Part shown: piece by piece, positions 23,001 through 35,342 of the stretch
How positions within the stretch are numbered: position 1 is the stretch's first letter
Layout of the letters: the number at the start of each line of letters is the position of its first letter
The notes under the pieces: model-generated
What the model was told of the DNA's origin: nothing
The model's input: only the letters and a program-made list of their open reading frames with translations
Database searches by the model: none
NCBI GenBank assembly: GCA_001599615.1
Contig: BCHJ01000004.1
Location: 934,375 to 998,374 of the forward strand
Direction of reading: 5' to 3'
DNA: 64,000 bases
Source: Thielaviopsis euricoi
Taxonomy: Eukaryota; Ascomycota; Sordariomycetes; Microascales; Ceratocystidaceae
Made by a program: the position numbers and the translations under genes

Positions 23001-26000
23001 TACGGATCAGCAGCCAAGTCTTGGGCTGAAAGGCCACGATACGACAGGTAGCGGCTATTCACCCAGCGGATTACTCCAGTCAGCGGCATAGCAACGAATA
23101 CCTGGACAGGCAAGGAATCAAGAATGAGACTCTTCAGGCGGTCCGATGGCGGCAGCATGTCTGCGACCCCACTGTTGGCCGTACCTCCAAGTGTTGACGC
23201 GGAAGGAATGACAGGCAGGGCCTTGGAGTTCACCGTGGCTGACTGGGGCAACGTAGGGAACGAAGTAGCAAAGTCGGCGCCATGTGAGTGGAGCAAGCTG
23301 TGTCGTCTCTCCCCCGAGACATTGCTAATAGTCGTTGTCGTGCGTGTACTCTCACCACGGATAAGCATTGGCCGAAGAGAAAAGCCTCCATCAGCTGCAG
23401 TCGTTGCCGTGGGTGTGATTTCAGAAGCGATAGATGATCTCGGGCCCTGAGTCACAGTCATGGGCGAAAATGAGTCTAAATTGTCAACTGACGGAGGCGC
23501 AAGATCGCGCGTTGTCAGGGCATGGGGGAGACGCGGGCGGGGAGAGGACTCAGAACCCATTGGCCAGATACGCCCCAGAGAGCTCCGACGTGGCTGAAAC
23601 CCAGAGTATTCTTCGAACAGCGGGTTGTTAGTATGCGACGGAAAGGCAAATATGGTCGAGCCTGGCGTCGGCATCTGTGGCGAAGCTAGCGGATTGGGAG
23701 GCGAGGGCTCAGCGGAAGTGCTTGGTGTAGGCTCTTCCATGGTCTGCGCAATGGACGCGCCCGCAAAATATCCGTCTCCACCCAAGAGAGCTGGACTGGT
23801 CTTCAGAGGCCGCTTGTCCTTTGGCCCAAGGACATCCTCAAATGACGGCGTCGGCATCGGAGACCCAGCAGCACTACGAGAAACGGCCGACCACTCACTA
23901 GGGCTGGTTATACTTCCCGTCATCGACTGCTGCGAGTTAGAGTCTGTATTGAACGCGCCGTCAAAGCGCGCAAAGGGCGCCAACGGCCGAATATTAGGCC
24001 CAAAGCCCTTGATGCCTGTGCCCGCTGCGCGCCGGCTACGAAGGCCATCAAGCTCAGTAGCAAGCATGGAGTACTGGCGGCAGAGAGAGAACGAGTGCGC
24101 GAGATGAGGCGACAGCTGTTCGATACTCTCCAGAAGTTGCACCGGATAGGGAATCACAGGCGTAAATATGGAGATGATGGCTATTGGCAACGGCTTTGTC
24201 TTGCGAGGCATGGGAATGTTTCCGCCGATAAGATGATGACGACCAACACCACCCGCCGAACTTCTAGCGCGGCGGTGATATCTATCGCTCAGAGAGTCAG
24301 CGTCGAGGTTGAATCCAGGGCTTTTGAAGGGAAGCGTAAAGGCCAGAGGAATATGCAAAACAGTGTCGCTGTGCTCTATGCCAATGGCCTCGGGTGGCTT
24401 CATTTTGGAGTAATCGGGCACGGTGGAGTCGTCAGGGTTAAACGAATCTTCGTCGACAACAGCGTCGGCAAAGAAAGGGTTCTCTCGTGAATCGGGCCGG
24501 ATTGCTGGTGATGGGGCAGGAGACTGTGACCACGGCGAAGGCGCTTGTTCATGCTCCTCGAAGGATGGCGATGCAGATCGGTGGCCATCGTCTTCTTCAC
24601 ATACCGACACAATGCGCGAAACTCCATTGCGATCCCGAGTGGCTCGTTCACGGAGACTTCGACTGCGAGTGACGTTTGTACCGCCAAGAATATCAGACAG
24701 TTGCGATGTAGATTCAACCTGATGAAGGCGTGGGCGCTTGATAGACTCGGGAGTGGCGCCAATACTGTTTGAGTTCAGGCCGTGGCCTTTGGACATCGCA
24801 GGAATATTCTTCTTGGAATCGTCTTTTGGGTAATTGTACGTCCGTGTTAACGCGACAACGCTGCCGCGATCGAGAACACGGCGAACACCGTTGTTATCAA
24901 TCAGAGGGTCAGCCTCGAAATCAAGCGCCTGTAGCACGGACAAGACCTGTCCTCTGTTGGAGGGCAAATTGTTCTTGGGCAGATCCCACAGCGCAGTCGA
25001 CGAGAGCGTGTTTTGGTATTCGTATTGCTCCAAGACTTCACGCTTCAGGCTGGATCCAGAGCCGATCTCGCCCTTATCGACAGACGGGTAGTGACTATGG
25101 CGCCGATATGTTGGCGCAGTGCGACGATTCGAGTGGTTACGTGATAGACCAGGGCTGCTTTCCTTTTCCGGCTCATGGGTATACGAATTGCGCGTCGACA
25201 TTGGCGGTCTCTGAGGCTTACTTGAACCCTGGTCGTCGCCGTAGCCTTTTGGCACCTGGCCAATGGGCGTATCTCTGTTAACAGGCGTATTGAGACTGCA
25301 AGTCTTTTGACCCAAGTACCCCATGCTGAGAGTGTCTTTATCGCGCGCGCTAAAAGTGGCTTTCTGGCCCCAAGGCACATTATCAATATCTGTGGGGTCG
25401 GCGGGCACGGAAAGAGTCACACGCTCAGCCTTGTAAACGTCCACCATGATCTGCACAACAGCTTCCCACCAGGCATCTAGACCGGGTTCAGCTGTAAGCA
25501 TGAGCGAGAGATTATAGAGGTTGGGCGTGGGGTACTCGGACAGCGGCAAGCAACCCTGGCGCGGTGAAGCTGATGGTGGCGCAAAGGGTACTTGCGCTGT
25601 GGGCGTCTGCATGTTGGGAATAACCTGCTCTTCGGTGGTAAAATTGGCCGATGGAACAGTGTGGGCGCGAGTAAACGAAGCGGGCGTCCGATTCGGCAGG
25701 TCGGGCATGGTTAGGTTCGACTTTTCTCGGTTCATCATTCGTGGAAACGGATATGATGGTGTTTGTGCGCTCAGTGTGGGATTTTCGCTGGCGCGAACGG
25801 TATTCGCGGATTCCGTCGACGCTGTCGGCAGATCTCCTCCTCCGGAAGTAAGGTCCAAATGCTGTTTGAGAATATGTGACGTCACCGATACCTTTTCAGG
25901 CGAGGTAACAGGAAAAGCGCCGGGAATTGAAGAGAGCACAGACCCCGGCGCTGATGCCGATGCTGAGGCGGACACTGATTCCAGGTCTGATTCGGTAGCC

Positions 26001-26554
26001 GATGTAGACGTCGATACTGATTCTGCCGTAGGGGAGGCAGAAGAAGGCACAGTTGCTGGAGTTTGGGATGGGGTTTGCGTCTGGCGGAAGGAGGTTACCC
26101 CTGCAGCAGCTGATTGATCCAAGACGGGAAACGCTTCAGTCGACCGAGTTTGTGGGCGCACCTGACAAGAAGTGAAAGGTGTAGAAGGAGAAGTCGAGGA
26201 TGGAACTGAAGGCGAAGAATTTGCTTGGGTGTGGGGGACTGGGGAGGCCATTGCTGTGGAGACATGCGAGTTGTGGCCGCGGTGTTTACTAGCCATCTTT
26301 TCCGTCTGAAGGGCCAGATTGCGGCTGTATTCTGATATTTGAAGCTTGGGGTACCCGTTCTGCGAAGCATCCGAGAGTCGCTTGTCGGGACTCCTTGATC
26401 CTAGGGTTTCATGGGGCGATAGCGACGGAGTTGGCCATTGTGACGGGGATGAGGCCTTGACGGTCGAGTTGGAATATATAGAGGACGGCGAAACGCAGGA
26501 GGTTGGGCTCGATACCGAAGATTCGGAGGGTATGAATGACGTCGGAACGGACAT
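20009..26554 (-). CDS. Hybrid histidine kinase, GAF-like/PAS-PAS/HisKA/HATPase/REC
   Basis: This two-component sensor kinase has 2162 residues. Exon 1 is 26554-20285; after a 57-base intron, exon 2 is 20227-20009. A Ser/Thr/Pro-rich, probably disordered region fills residues 1-340. A GAF-like region begins near residue 350 (A-E-P-G-L-D-A-W-W, N-V-P-W-G-Q-K-A-T-F) and, after a long insert, seems to resume near 785. PAS domains lie at about 1140-1260 and 1270-1480, each ending in a Y-M-D-I-N-D-Q or A-T-D-I-N-D-Q PAC motif. HisKA has S-H-E-I-R-T-P-L with His1495. The ATPase has N-V-I-G-N-A-I-K-F, D-T-G-R-G-F and G-G-S-G-L-G-L. The receiver starts L-L-V-E-D-N-P-V-N near 2041, with Asp2092 in C-D-L-H-M-P and Lys in I-T-K-P. 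By family, it should pass phosphate to a Ypd1-type carrier. Layout resembles filamentous-fungal kinases and fission-yeast Mak1; the stimulus is unknown. The start is the first Met, but undetermined bases lie about 110 bases upstream. Confidence 0.93.
20228..20284 (-). other. Intron splitting the kinase receiver domain
   Basis: This 57-base intron has a GTGAGT donor and CTAACTGAAGCCAG at its 3' end. Its removal joins H-F-K-M-V-L to C-D-L-H-M-P, placing the phospho-acceptor Asp as the second codon of the last exon. If retained, translation adds about 16 unrelated residues and stops at the TGA inside the branch-site sequence. Confidence 0.85.
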
Positions 26555-29500
26555 CGCGATTGCGATTTATGGAGCGGAGTGTCGGATTGGCTTCCGAGCT
26601 CAATGGGCGGCGGGATGTGGTGGCGGGTATGGTAGAGAAAGAGAGAGAAAGAGAAAGAGGNGNGGGNGGTGATGGTTTTCCAAGCCAATATTGGATTAGA
26701 GTTACAACATGACTACCTGATGGTGTAAGCTTGAAGTCGAGAAGCGAACGAAGAATATAGTTGAAATAAGTAGCTGGCGATGTGGATGGCAATAAAGCAG
26801 CTATTTTGAAGCCAAGAAAAGGCAGGCAGACCCGAGCACGGGACAAAGTAGATCACCACACAAAATACAAAGAAGAGTAAATTATGTCGTGCAGCGAACC
26901 AAGACTTGATGTATCGCAGCGCGAAGCAGCAGTCTACAACACAACGGATGGTGATGAAAGAAGACCAAAAGAAGCAGCGAGCAGCCACAAAATACTGGAG
27001 TATGAATATCGTTAGGGCGAAGGAAGGCTGGTTGAATAGTAGCTTTCTAGGAGCTCGGAAGGGAAGAGCAAAACGCCGCAAATAAAAGAATAAGAGTCTG
27101 CAAACGGTAAAGCGGAAGCGAAAGATGAAGAGAATCGGAAGATTTGAGAAAAAGGGAATCAAACAGGAATAAAATAATCAGTCGTCAAAGAAGCGATGGA
27201 TTAAAGTAAAACAGACAGACAGAAACGCAAGGCGCACCAAAGAAAAAGAGCAGGAAGAAAAGAGAGAGAAAATAAAAAATAAAAAATAAAAGCTGCGCCA
27301 AATGTTAGATGGTTTGTTTTTATGACGAGTCACTGAGGAAGAAGAATAAAATGTACACTAGAGAATTCAAGAAAATAGAGAAAAAGAAGAAAAAAAATAA
27401 TAAAGATAGGAGAGAAAAGTATCACAAAGATGTCAAGGTTTAAGAAAAAAAAATAAAAATAAAAATAAAAAAGGTCTCGCATCTGATGTGAATAAACCCA
27501 AATATGGCAGAATAGCAAGCAAGAAAAAAAAATATTACAGTTTCCGTTGCAAGAGAAGGCAAAACGAAACAGAAAAGAAAGTGATAAAAGAGAAAAGGAA
27601 GGACCAGGGTCGCAGGATTCGCTTTGCGCTTTCTAGGTTTCTAAATGCGGGCAGGCAAGAAGTCTCAATATGCATTTGCATTGTACAAATACAATTGCAG
27701 AAAAAAGAAGGCACAAACCAAACACAAGTCAAATACAGCCAGCAGCTAGTCTGTAGCGCGTTGTGCACATAGAAAGAAAGAAATTACAACTATTACATTA
27801 CATGCAGCAAAGGGCAATGACGTGGTGTGGTGCTTGGCTGAGCTGCCACAACTGAACAGAAGCTATAGCGGACGATACACAGGAGCAGAAGACGCGCAAT
27901 ATACCTTTGCTTACTGTAGTTATAGCTGTACTTGTACCTGTACTTGTTAGTGACAGCATACCTGCTTAGCTGCTCACATTAAGAAATTCCAGCAGAAAAA
28001 CAAATAGGACTTCTCGTACTACCGAGGAATGCTGTTTTGTTTTGGCTGGCAGCACAAAAGCCAGTCTGGGTGGCTTCTTTCTTATGTTTCCTGCGTCAGC
28101 TAATACTTGTTTCCCTTAACATGAGTAACAAAAATCCTGTAGAAAGTTGTAGATATTTAATTCTATTGGGAGCAACTCCAAAGGGGGGGACTGCCCGTCA
28201 CACACTTTGACGTTGCTCATTTTAGGGCTTCATTTGATTTGGTGTCCTTTTGGTCTTCATCGTGTTTGCCGTCTGAAAATCCTCCATTATCATCATAAAA
28301 CACACACATATATTTTTATAAAGAAAAGGTGTGGAGAGACAAGAAGATGCTGCCCAGAGTCCACCCTCCCGCCTTCTTTTGACCAGTCCCTTTCCTTTTT
28401 CATCACCCTGGCAGACTTGGGTTTTCAAAAAGCCCTGCATATAACGCCGATTCTTCACTCGCTCACACCGTTTCTCGTCCAGGATTCTTTTATTTTCATG
28501 TGTTTTTTTATCTGTCCCTGGTTCTGTGACTCGTTGCTCTGTATGTTGATTTCAACCCTCTACTAAAATTGTATCCCAAGGTCTTATTTTTTTTTTCTTG
28601 TCTCGTGGGCCTTGGAAGCCTCATAACCGAGCCGTTCTCTGGTACCGGAGAAACTCGCATAAACTGGTCTGGGGGCTATCCTGACTTGTTGCATTCCGAA
28701 TGGTCGTATACTTAGTTTACAGAGCTTACAGATCTCCAAAAGATCTGATTGCTGTTTTTAGCCCTAATAAAGAACCCTGGACAGCCCCCATGCCAACTGT
28801 TTTTATCCTTTTTTTTCTTTTCTTTTCGTCAGGCTTGAACCTTTGGCTTCTCTCCCCTTCTTCTGCCTCTCTGCTCTCGAGGTTTCATAGAAATCAGGAG
28901 CACTCACTAGGCCGTTTCGACTGTTTTCTGAACCCTTGTTCTGTTCAGTTCTGTTCTGTTGCGACTGGTTCCTGGGAGAGCTTTTGGCTTGGCCTTTAGT
29001 GCTTCTGCCATTTTTTTTTTTCTTTTTTTGAAGCTTGTGCCCCGTTTGCTGTGCCGTAAAGCCTCCAACAATAGACGACGCACTGGGCCCCCAACAGCAC
29101 ACCGTTTGGTCTCATGTTTGTCCAACTTTCTTTTTTCCCAGCAACTCACGGACGCTTTTATTGCATGCGCTTTCCCGTCTCATTTTTTTCTGGTGTGGCA
29201 CAAGAACTGTTTTCTCTTTTTTTTTTTGGTGTCTCTTATTAAATTTCCCTGCCTCATGATTGAAGAAAAGGAAGCAAAAAAGAAACAGGCAAGAAAAAAA
29301 TAGAATAAAAATAAAATGAAAATAAAATAAAAAAGTAAAAAATAAAAACCCTCATGTTCTTACTCTTGTGATCCCCCCCCCTCTTTCTTAACTGCACTAA
29401 AACCTTGCTAGAACTTCCCTACTATGGGCTTTCGGCGTCTTGCTTTTCGTTCTTCTTAGTGGCTCATATCAAAACCCAACAAAAACGTCTGAAAAAAAGA

Positions 29501-32169
29501 ATTAAAAGAAATTATCAAACATCTAGACCATAGGATTGCATTCTAATGCTGCAGAGCCGAGTGCCCGCCTAAACTGAAGTTGGCCAGCAAGCAGGTAAGC
29601 AATCAAGGATGACCCGTGTTTTGGGGACTGCGGCTGCTGTTTGCCGGAGTGATAAAGTCTGGCTCTCCCTATTCTGTCGTTATTGTCTTAAGCGACTAAT
29701 ATAGGGTTAATATAGGGTTACAAACAGACCTGCGAATCCAAAATGAGGCTGTGATGTGATTTTGACAAATACTAGCCGCTGTTTATTTCCGCTATTTTAG
29801 ATGGAACAAGCACAAGCCTTGTCACTAGACCTACAAAGTGATTGCCGATCTATTGCGTGTAATCTCGCTGGCCATCCAGTCAAGCGGTATGAGATTGAAT
29901 TGACCATAACAGAGTCCTACTGCAGTGCAGAATAGTGTGAAAGTTAGCTTGTGGCTAGAATGTGAGTGGCAAAAAACACAAGATTAAATGACCATATCCC
30001 AGTTAGAGTTCTTGTCTGCAGCCACGACGACGTCAGTGGTGATATTTTTGGGGCTATTTTACGAGTATCGAATGACATGCTTCTAAAAGTGTACTACTGC
30101 CAGCATCTAGCACATTACACCCAGCTCACGATACACCATGACCATGTGGCTTTTTATGACGTAGTTGTAGCAGTTGAATGTGCTCCAGGATTCAGGCTGC
30201 GTTGTCCAGATGTGTAGGGAACCATTCCAGTGGCTTGCTGGTCGTGGCATGCACAGAAGAAGCAAATATAGTAAAAGACATGCAGCGTAGCGTCTTATCC
30301 AGAAGTACGGCACGTACGACGACGAGGGGGGGGGGGAGGCATAAAAAGCAAAATGTAGTTAGGACTTGCTTCTGTTCATCCACATTTGGAGCCCTATCAT
30401 TGTCCAAGAAGTAAATCTAGACTTCACGTGTCCTACTGTGCACAGGTTGGTATTCTGATTTTATACATCTTGAATGAATGATGATAGTTGCATTGAATCA
30501 CTATGGCTTTCTTGTTTCTGTGACTTTTGTATTTAACTGTGACGTCATACTCTTATGCCCTTGTGGTCAAACCCTGCTTCTGATTTTTTTAACCGAAGAA
30601 AAGTATGAAGATAGACATGCGAAATAGCATGATTAATATACTTTCCAGATTCCATTGTCAGGTTCAAGTTGTGAATGTTTAGCTGCTGCAAATACTGCAT
30701 AGTAGATGCATGAAGACACTAGCTGTATTTCATACATACGTATGTACATACATACATCCACCCATCCATCGCTTTCAGCTCCGCATTCCGCTTTCCCCCC
30801 TCGGGCCTCAAAGTCTGCCAATAAGCAGACCGATACTACCAAGAGCTATCGTCATTGGGCTTCTGCTTGCTGCCAAGTGTGCCAGTTTGTACCGCCCAAC
30901 ATCAAGCACTCTGTCTTGTTGTCGTTGGCGCTGTGAGTCTTGCATTTAGACACAAATTAATTTTGAGCGAGTCTTTTTTTTTGTTGATTTCTATTGTGAT
31001 TGGTTGTTGGCGACGTGTAAACTCGATTGATCTGCCGTGCTCGTATTAATGGTCAAGTAGGGAAAAAGTCCCTCCAATTAGACGAATACATGCTGAAATT
31101 AAGCCCAAAGATGAGGGGAAACTATGATGTAAAGCGGACCGCGAACTTTTCTCGATGCCGCACGTAAATCACGAAGCTTGAAATATTAACGCAAAAAAGA
31201 CAAGAAAAAAAAAAGGTTACACTCCAGGTGACATATTGCGTCAGTGCAGTTTATTTTCATCTTCCTTCTAGCTTTCACACTTAATAAACCTCATGTGCGT
31301 TGACTAGATAGGTTAAAGACAGGGAAACGGTAACATGCACAGAGCTCCACTGGGATGGCTAGACGGATACAACATGCATGCTCCTAATACTAAAGTGGAC
31401 GTCAAGGTGGGGTTGGCCGTTGGTTTATTGACTGGACGATTGAACGCGCAGTCGATAATCCGAGCTGACATGTGTAGAATGATGATGATAGTGTGCTTAG
31501 AAGTAATGGTCCTACCCTACCGCACAGCGACTACAAGTATACCAGAGGCCATGCCATGCCATGCAATACTTATGATTCCGCATAACTGGCACATCACATG
31601 GTTTTCGATTAAGGAGCTATGCACAATACATGTACCCAAGCTCCGGAATATCCGTCCCCTACCCTGTCCACGCCCTTGTTGTCGCCATGGGACTCAAGAT
31701 GAACCGGTCCAGCAGTCTGGGTCATCTCCAGGTCAACCAAAGCTAGTTTAATTAAACCCTGACAAGCCAAAAAGTCTGGAATTGTCCGAAAAGGAGAGCC
31801 TCTACCAACAGTGAGTACTCGCTATTGCTTGGGTGGGGTGAATGGGTTAGGTGGCTCAGGAAGCCACATGGCTGATCAATATTGAATATATACAACAGGT
31901 TCTATATACCTTGGCTAGACCCAAGAGCGCCATTGTCGTAGGTATGGCTGTCCTAGTCTCAACCTGCTCCTTCTGTACTATGTACACTGGTTAACAAAAA
32001 CTCGGCGAACGCCGCATCCATGAGGACCATGGTCCGACCCTTCCAGTCCAAGTCCACCATATTGTCTTCTGTTTTCCTCTGAGAGAATCAGACAACACGT
32101 TCGGGGGCCACGCATACATCGGCCTGATTCGCCCGGGCCAACTCGTGGCTTCAACAACCTGACTTAGGC
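26555..32169. other. Gene-free stretch upstream of the histidine kinase, 5.6 kb
   Basis: No supportable coding gene is seen between the kinase start and the b561 stop. The first kilobase is purine-rich on the + strand, meaning pyrimidine-rich in the kinase's own direction, as expected of a long leader or promoter. 28.2-29.3 kb is instead pyrimidine-rich on +, ending in an A-rich (AAAATA)n block near 29.3 kb. A G11 run is at 30326-30336, a direct repeat TATAGGGTTA occurs twice at 29700-29720, and a palindrome ACATACGTATGT is at 30734-30745. Open frames up to 138 codons (31335-31751) show no family features. Confidence 0.55.
26630..26669. other. Undetermined bases at a GA-rich repeat
   Basis: Ns occur at about 26661, 26663 and 26667 at the end of a GAGAAAGAGA simple repeat, about 110 bases upstream of the kinase start. 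The base calls, and perhaps the length, are uncertain here, which limits confidence in the 5' end of that gene. Confidence 0.95.
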
Positions 32170-33017
32170 TTAAAAGCCCAGCTTCTTCTTCTGCAAGCGG
32201 GGGAACACACCAGCCGCAATGAAGAAGGCCAGCAACACCGTCGACCACGTCTTGATCTTGACCACCTTGGCAATGTAGTCAGTCTGCGTGGCCGTCACCA
32301 CTGTCGCCAGCACCAGCACCAGCAGCGCGTATCCGCTCATGCGGTGGTATTTCCAGATGTTCTTAGCCTGCTGCTCGCCGCCATACAGCACCGGTACAGC
32401 CCACATGGTCAGACCGACGAGCAGCTGCAGGGCCATCAAGACGCCCGTGCACACGCCAAAGTATGCATGCAGCGAGTGGAAATGCGCCAGGCCGTTCTTG
32501 AACTTATTGTACTCGATGATGGCGATGCCGGTGCCCACGCCCGCAAATGTCACGGCGTTGAAGGCGGCGTGGAAGCGCTGGCCGATGCGCTTCTGCGACG
32601 CCGTGTGCGTCGGCTGAAGCACGAGGATCGACTGGATCAGGGCAAACACGCCGACGCTGGCAGCCAGCGGGTGGCCTGAGAAGAGAATCACATTGCCGGA
32701 GAGCACCGTGACCCATACGGTGAGCAGGAACAAGATATTGGCGATCTGGGCCAGGATACCGGTGCCTGTAATGTGGGTTAGCATCAGGCGATGAGCCACT
32801 AGGGTTGCAAAGGACGCCGACCGATCTTCCCTGTGTTGGGGAGGCGAATTGGTTGTCTCTCTGGAGAGAAGGGGAGCTTACCGAGCACAAGGTTGTGAAG
32901 CATCGAATCACCTTCGATCTGGGCTGCATCGCCAGGACGTCCCAGCAGGGGGACAGTCTCATCACGAGGAACGCCGACTTCCGACGGCGGGAGAGCAGCT
33001 TCAGTAGCAGACGACAT
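32170..33017 (-). CDS. Cytochrome b561-domain membrane protein, two exons
   Basis: Exons 33017-32882 and 32765-32170 give 243 residues; the 116-base intron has a GTAAGC donor and ends CTAACCCACATTACAG. A polar N-terminus of about 45 residues (including E-T-V-P-L-L-G-R-P) is followed by about six hydrophobic segments. Candidate haem-ligand histidines sit in the usual places: S-G-H-P-L-A (His77), Q-R-F-H-A-A-F (His111), H-F-H-S-L-H-A-Y-F-G (His142, His145) and K-Y-H-R-M-S-G-Y (His186). Eukaryotic b561 proteins are transmembrane electron carriers that reduce ferric iron or monodehydroascorbate, usually on vacuolar or plasma membranes. Some fungal members have lost ligands, but here the set looks complete. 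The C-terminus R-L-Q-K-K-K-L-G-F is basic and probably cytosolic. The partner and substrate are unknown. Confidence 0.9.
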
Positions 33018-35342
33018 TTTCCTTTTTGTATTATCACTTTGGAGCAAGAGACTGATTTTGGGTAGATTGAGGCAATTTAGATGCTCGTAGGAATAGAAGA
33101 GAGAAAAGAAGAAGACGAAAAAAAAAAACACACACAACTGCTGATTGGAAAACGGAGTGAAGATGCAATGTACGAAGCAGTGAATGATACAATCACGAGG
33201 CGAAATAACGAATCAGCCGGCCGTCAGCAAATACCAAGACGTTTCTATCGCGTAATAGGCGTCGCGCTTTGAAGCAATGAAGGCCAAAAAGAAGAAAAGT
33301 AACAGGTTTTGTTGACCGAATTCAATGAGCTATCAGTGCATGAGTGTAAGAAAAGTGAGATTATGATGAGAGTTTGTGAAAAGTTTCAAGTCATCGTGCA
33401 CTGTAATCATTTTGTGAGGGGCGGGTTTTTGTTTTCACCTTCTCATGTGAGTCTGTGTTTATGTTTGCTTCATTGATACACCTGATGGTATTACCTGAGC
33501 AAAAAAACGAATAATTAAGCGGGGCGGATGTGCCGGGTGAGCCAATCACGTCCGCGCGATTAGCCACTCAATCAGCGCTGTCTGTCTGAACGCTGCACGA
33601 CCGACAGCCACGGGCGCAACAGAAAGCAATGCTTATGAGCTGGGAAAAGACTTCACTGGGTTGGCTTGACTTGGCACACGCGAGCATTCTCTTTATCGAG
33701 AGAAAGAGCGCTACACAGGTTGGATATAACCAGCGTAAATCTGAGACTGGAAGATACCGTCGGACGTTTGACTGGATAACCCTAGCTTCTGCATGTAAAC
33801 CCTGTCGCTCCCTTTCTGGACATGAGCTTGCTGCACTCTACGTTGTATGGAGACAAGGCATGCAGCAAGGAGTATTAAACACGTCGACTAGCGTCACGGC
33901 TTGAGGATTCCCGTTACTCGATACTAATTCGATAAGATGCAATCCAGCAGTTTCCATCAACGGGGGGCGCCGATGGCTTTTTTGGTTGTGCTTCTGGGTG
34001 TATGAGTACTTTTGGGCTGATAGATAAGATATGGGCCTTGGTGAACGATGTCGGTTTTGATGTTATTCTACATGGCAACGATTAACATACGTATAGTGAA
34101 TGGCTTCTTCTTTGGAATGTCACAGACGAAGAGTCGTTGCCAGCAGAGCCTCAATTCATGTATCTCGTCGCAACCAATCACTCGCAATCTACGCCCAACA
34201 AACGACGGGGCTTTGCTAAGAAGACACAGCATCACACACACATATAAATACGCACACATGCAGTAACAGTGCTTTTGTATCGGTTGCTCGATTCAATCAC
34301 CTTATAGAAATCTATCAATCAAGCACCGCCCGTTAAGACGAGGGGGGCGTGTGCATTTATCAGTTCAGTCCCCGGATTAAAACCTGCGAGGACAAAAAGA
34401 GAAAAGCCCGCTAAAGCCCCTCGTAGGACAGCCGGCTAATCCAGCCAATCGAAGCAAGTCTTTGGGGTCTTGGGTTTGCGTATCCTTTATAGTAGACCTG
34501 TAAATACCTGTAAATACCGTCTGCCTATTAGGACAAGCCTTCACGTTGGCTTTTGCTGAATCCGGACTAGTCTCAGACCCTAGAAACATTTTGTTAGTTG
34601 CGTAGCTGTTTTTTTTTTCTTCTTCTGTTCTTCTATGCCGTTCTATTAACTACGCTTATCAGTAAGAAAAAGGCCAGGCCTGATAAAAAAAAGCAACTAT
34701 CGGGGGTGGCCGATAAACTGAAGGAGCCCCCGGCTCAGAGGTAGCTTTCATCAACATAGACGAACCGGTATTTTTACGTTTGTATTTCTTCTGTGTATCT
34801 GGTAAATACAGAGTTTGCTGAAGCCTTTTTCACCGCACTGCACAGGGAGGTTCGATACCGGAAAGTCTTCTCTTTTCCTTTCCGTTTCATGTGGCGGAGC
34901 TGACTCGTGCCTTTTGAATCCAAGCACTGCTGCCAACTTAGCAACACGCATTAGTACTCAGTTTTCCGGGAACAAAGGAGAGCGTAAAGGAAGGGATTCC
35001 AAGATAACCCAAAAAGCCTAGAGATAGATAGCCGAGCCTAGGAGAACACGACCGACCCATTAGACTGTCTATCTGTGTCTTTGGCAAGTACAAGTAGACG
35101 GGCCGCCCTCCTTTGCCTACTTGGCCCTTGTTTATTGCTACTCTTTGTCTTTAGTTTTCTTTTTCTCTAGTATTTATTCTTCTTATTCTTTACTTTTTTT
35201 TTTTCCTTTTTCTTTTCTTCTCGTTTCTTATCTGCATTTGCACTTCATATACCCTGGCCTGGTTCTTATCTACACGTATACAGCCATCACCTCACGTCAC
35301 CACCCACTCACTCACTCATCTTACCCTCTACATTTGTTCAAG
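33018..35342. other. Divergent intergenic region, b561 / allantoicase
   Basis: This 2.3-kb head-to-head gap holds both promoters. It contains several GATAA/TTATC sites toward the allantoicase side (listed) and a strong T-rich tract at 35140-35240 that probably forms the allantoicase leader. No coding exon was recognised. Confidence 0.5.
34656..34716. promoter_or_regulatory. Cluster of three GATAA sites upstream of allantoicase
   Basis: GATAA occurs at 34656-34660 (minus), 34682-34686 and 34712-34716 (plus), three sites within 61 bases and about 630 bases before the allantoicase start. Two further TTATC sites lie near 35228 and 35267, close to the start. GATA factors of the Gln3/AreA class bind such sites and switch on allantoin catabolism when good nitrogen sources run out. 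Regulation here is inferred. Confidence 0.5.

Noticed and set aside
31335..31751. 138-codon plus-strand frame in the gap downstream of the b561 gene
   Set aside because: Composition looks like translated non-coding DNA, and no family motif is visible.
34849..34859. tRNA B-box-like GGTTCGATACC
   Set aside because: No matching A box or cloverleaf arms could be folded upstream of it.
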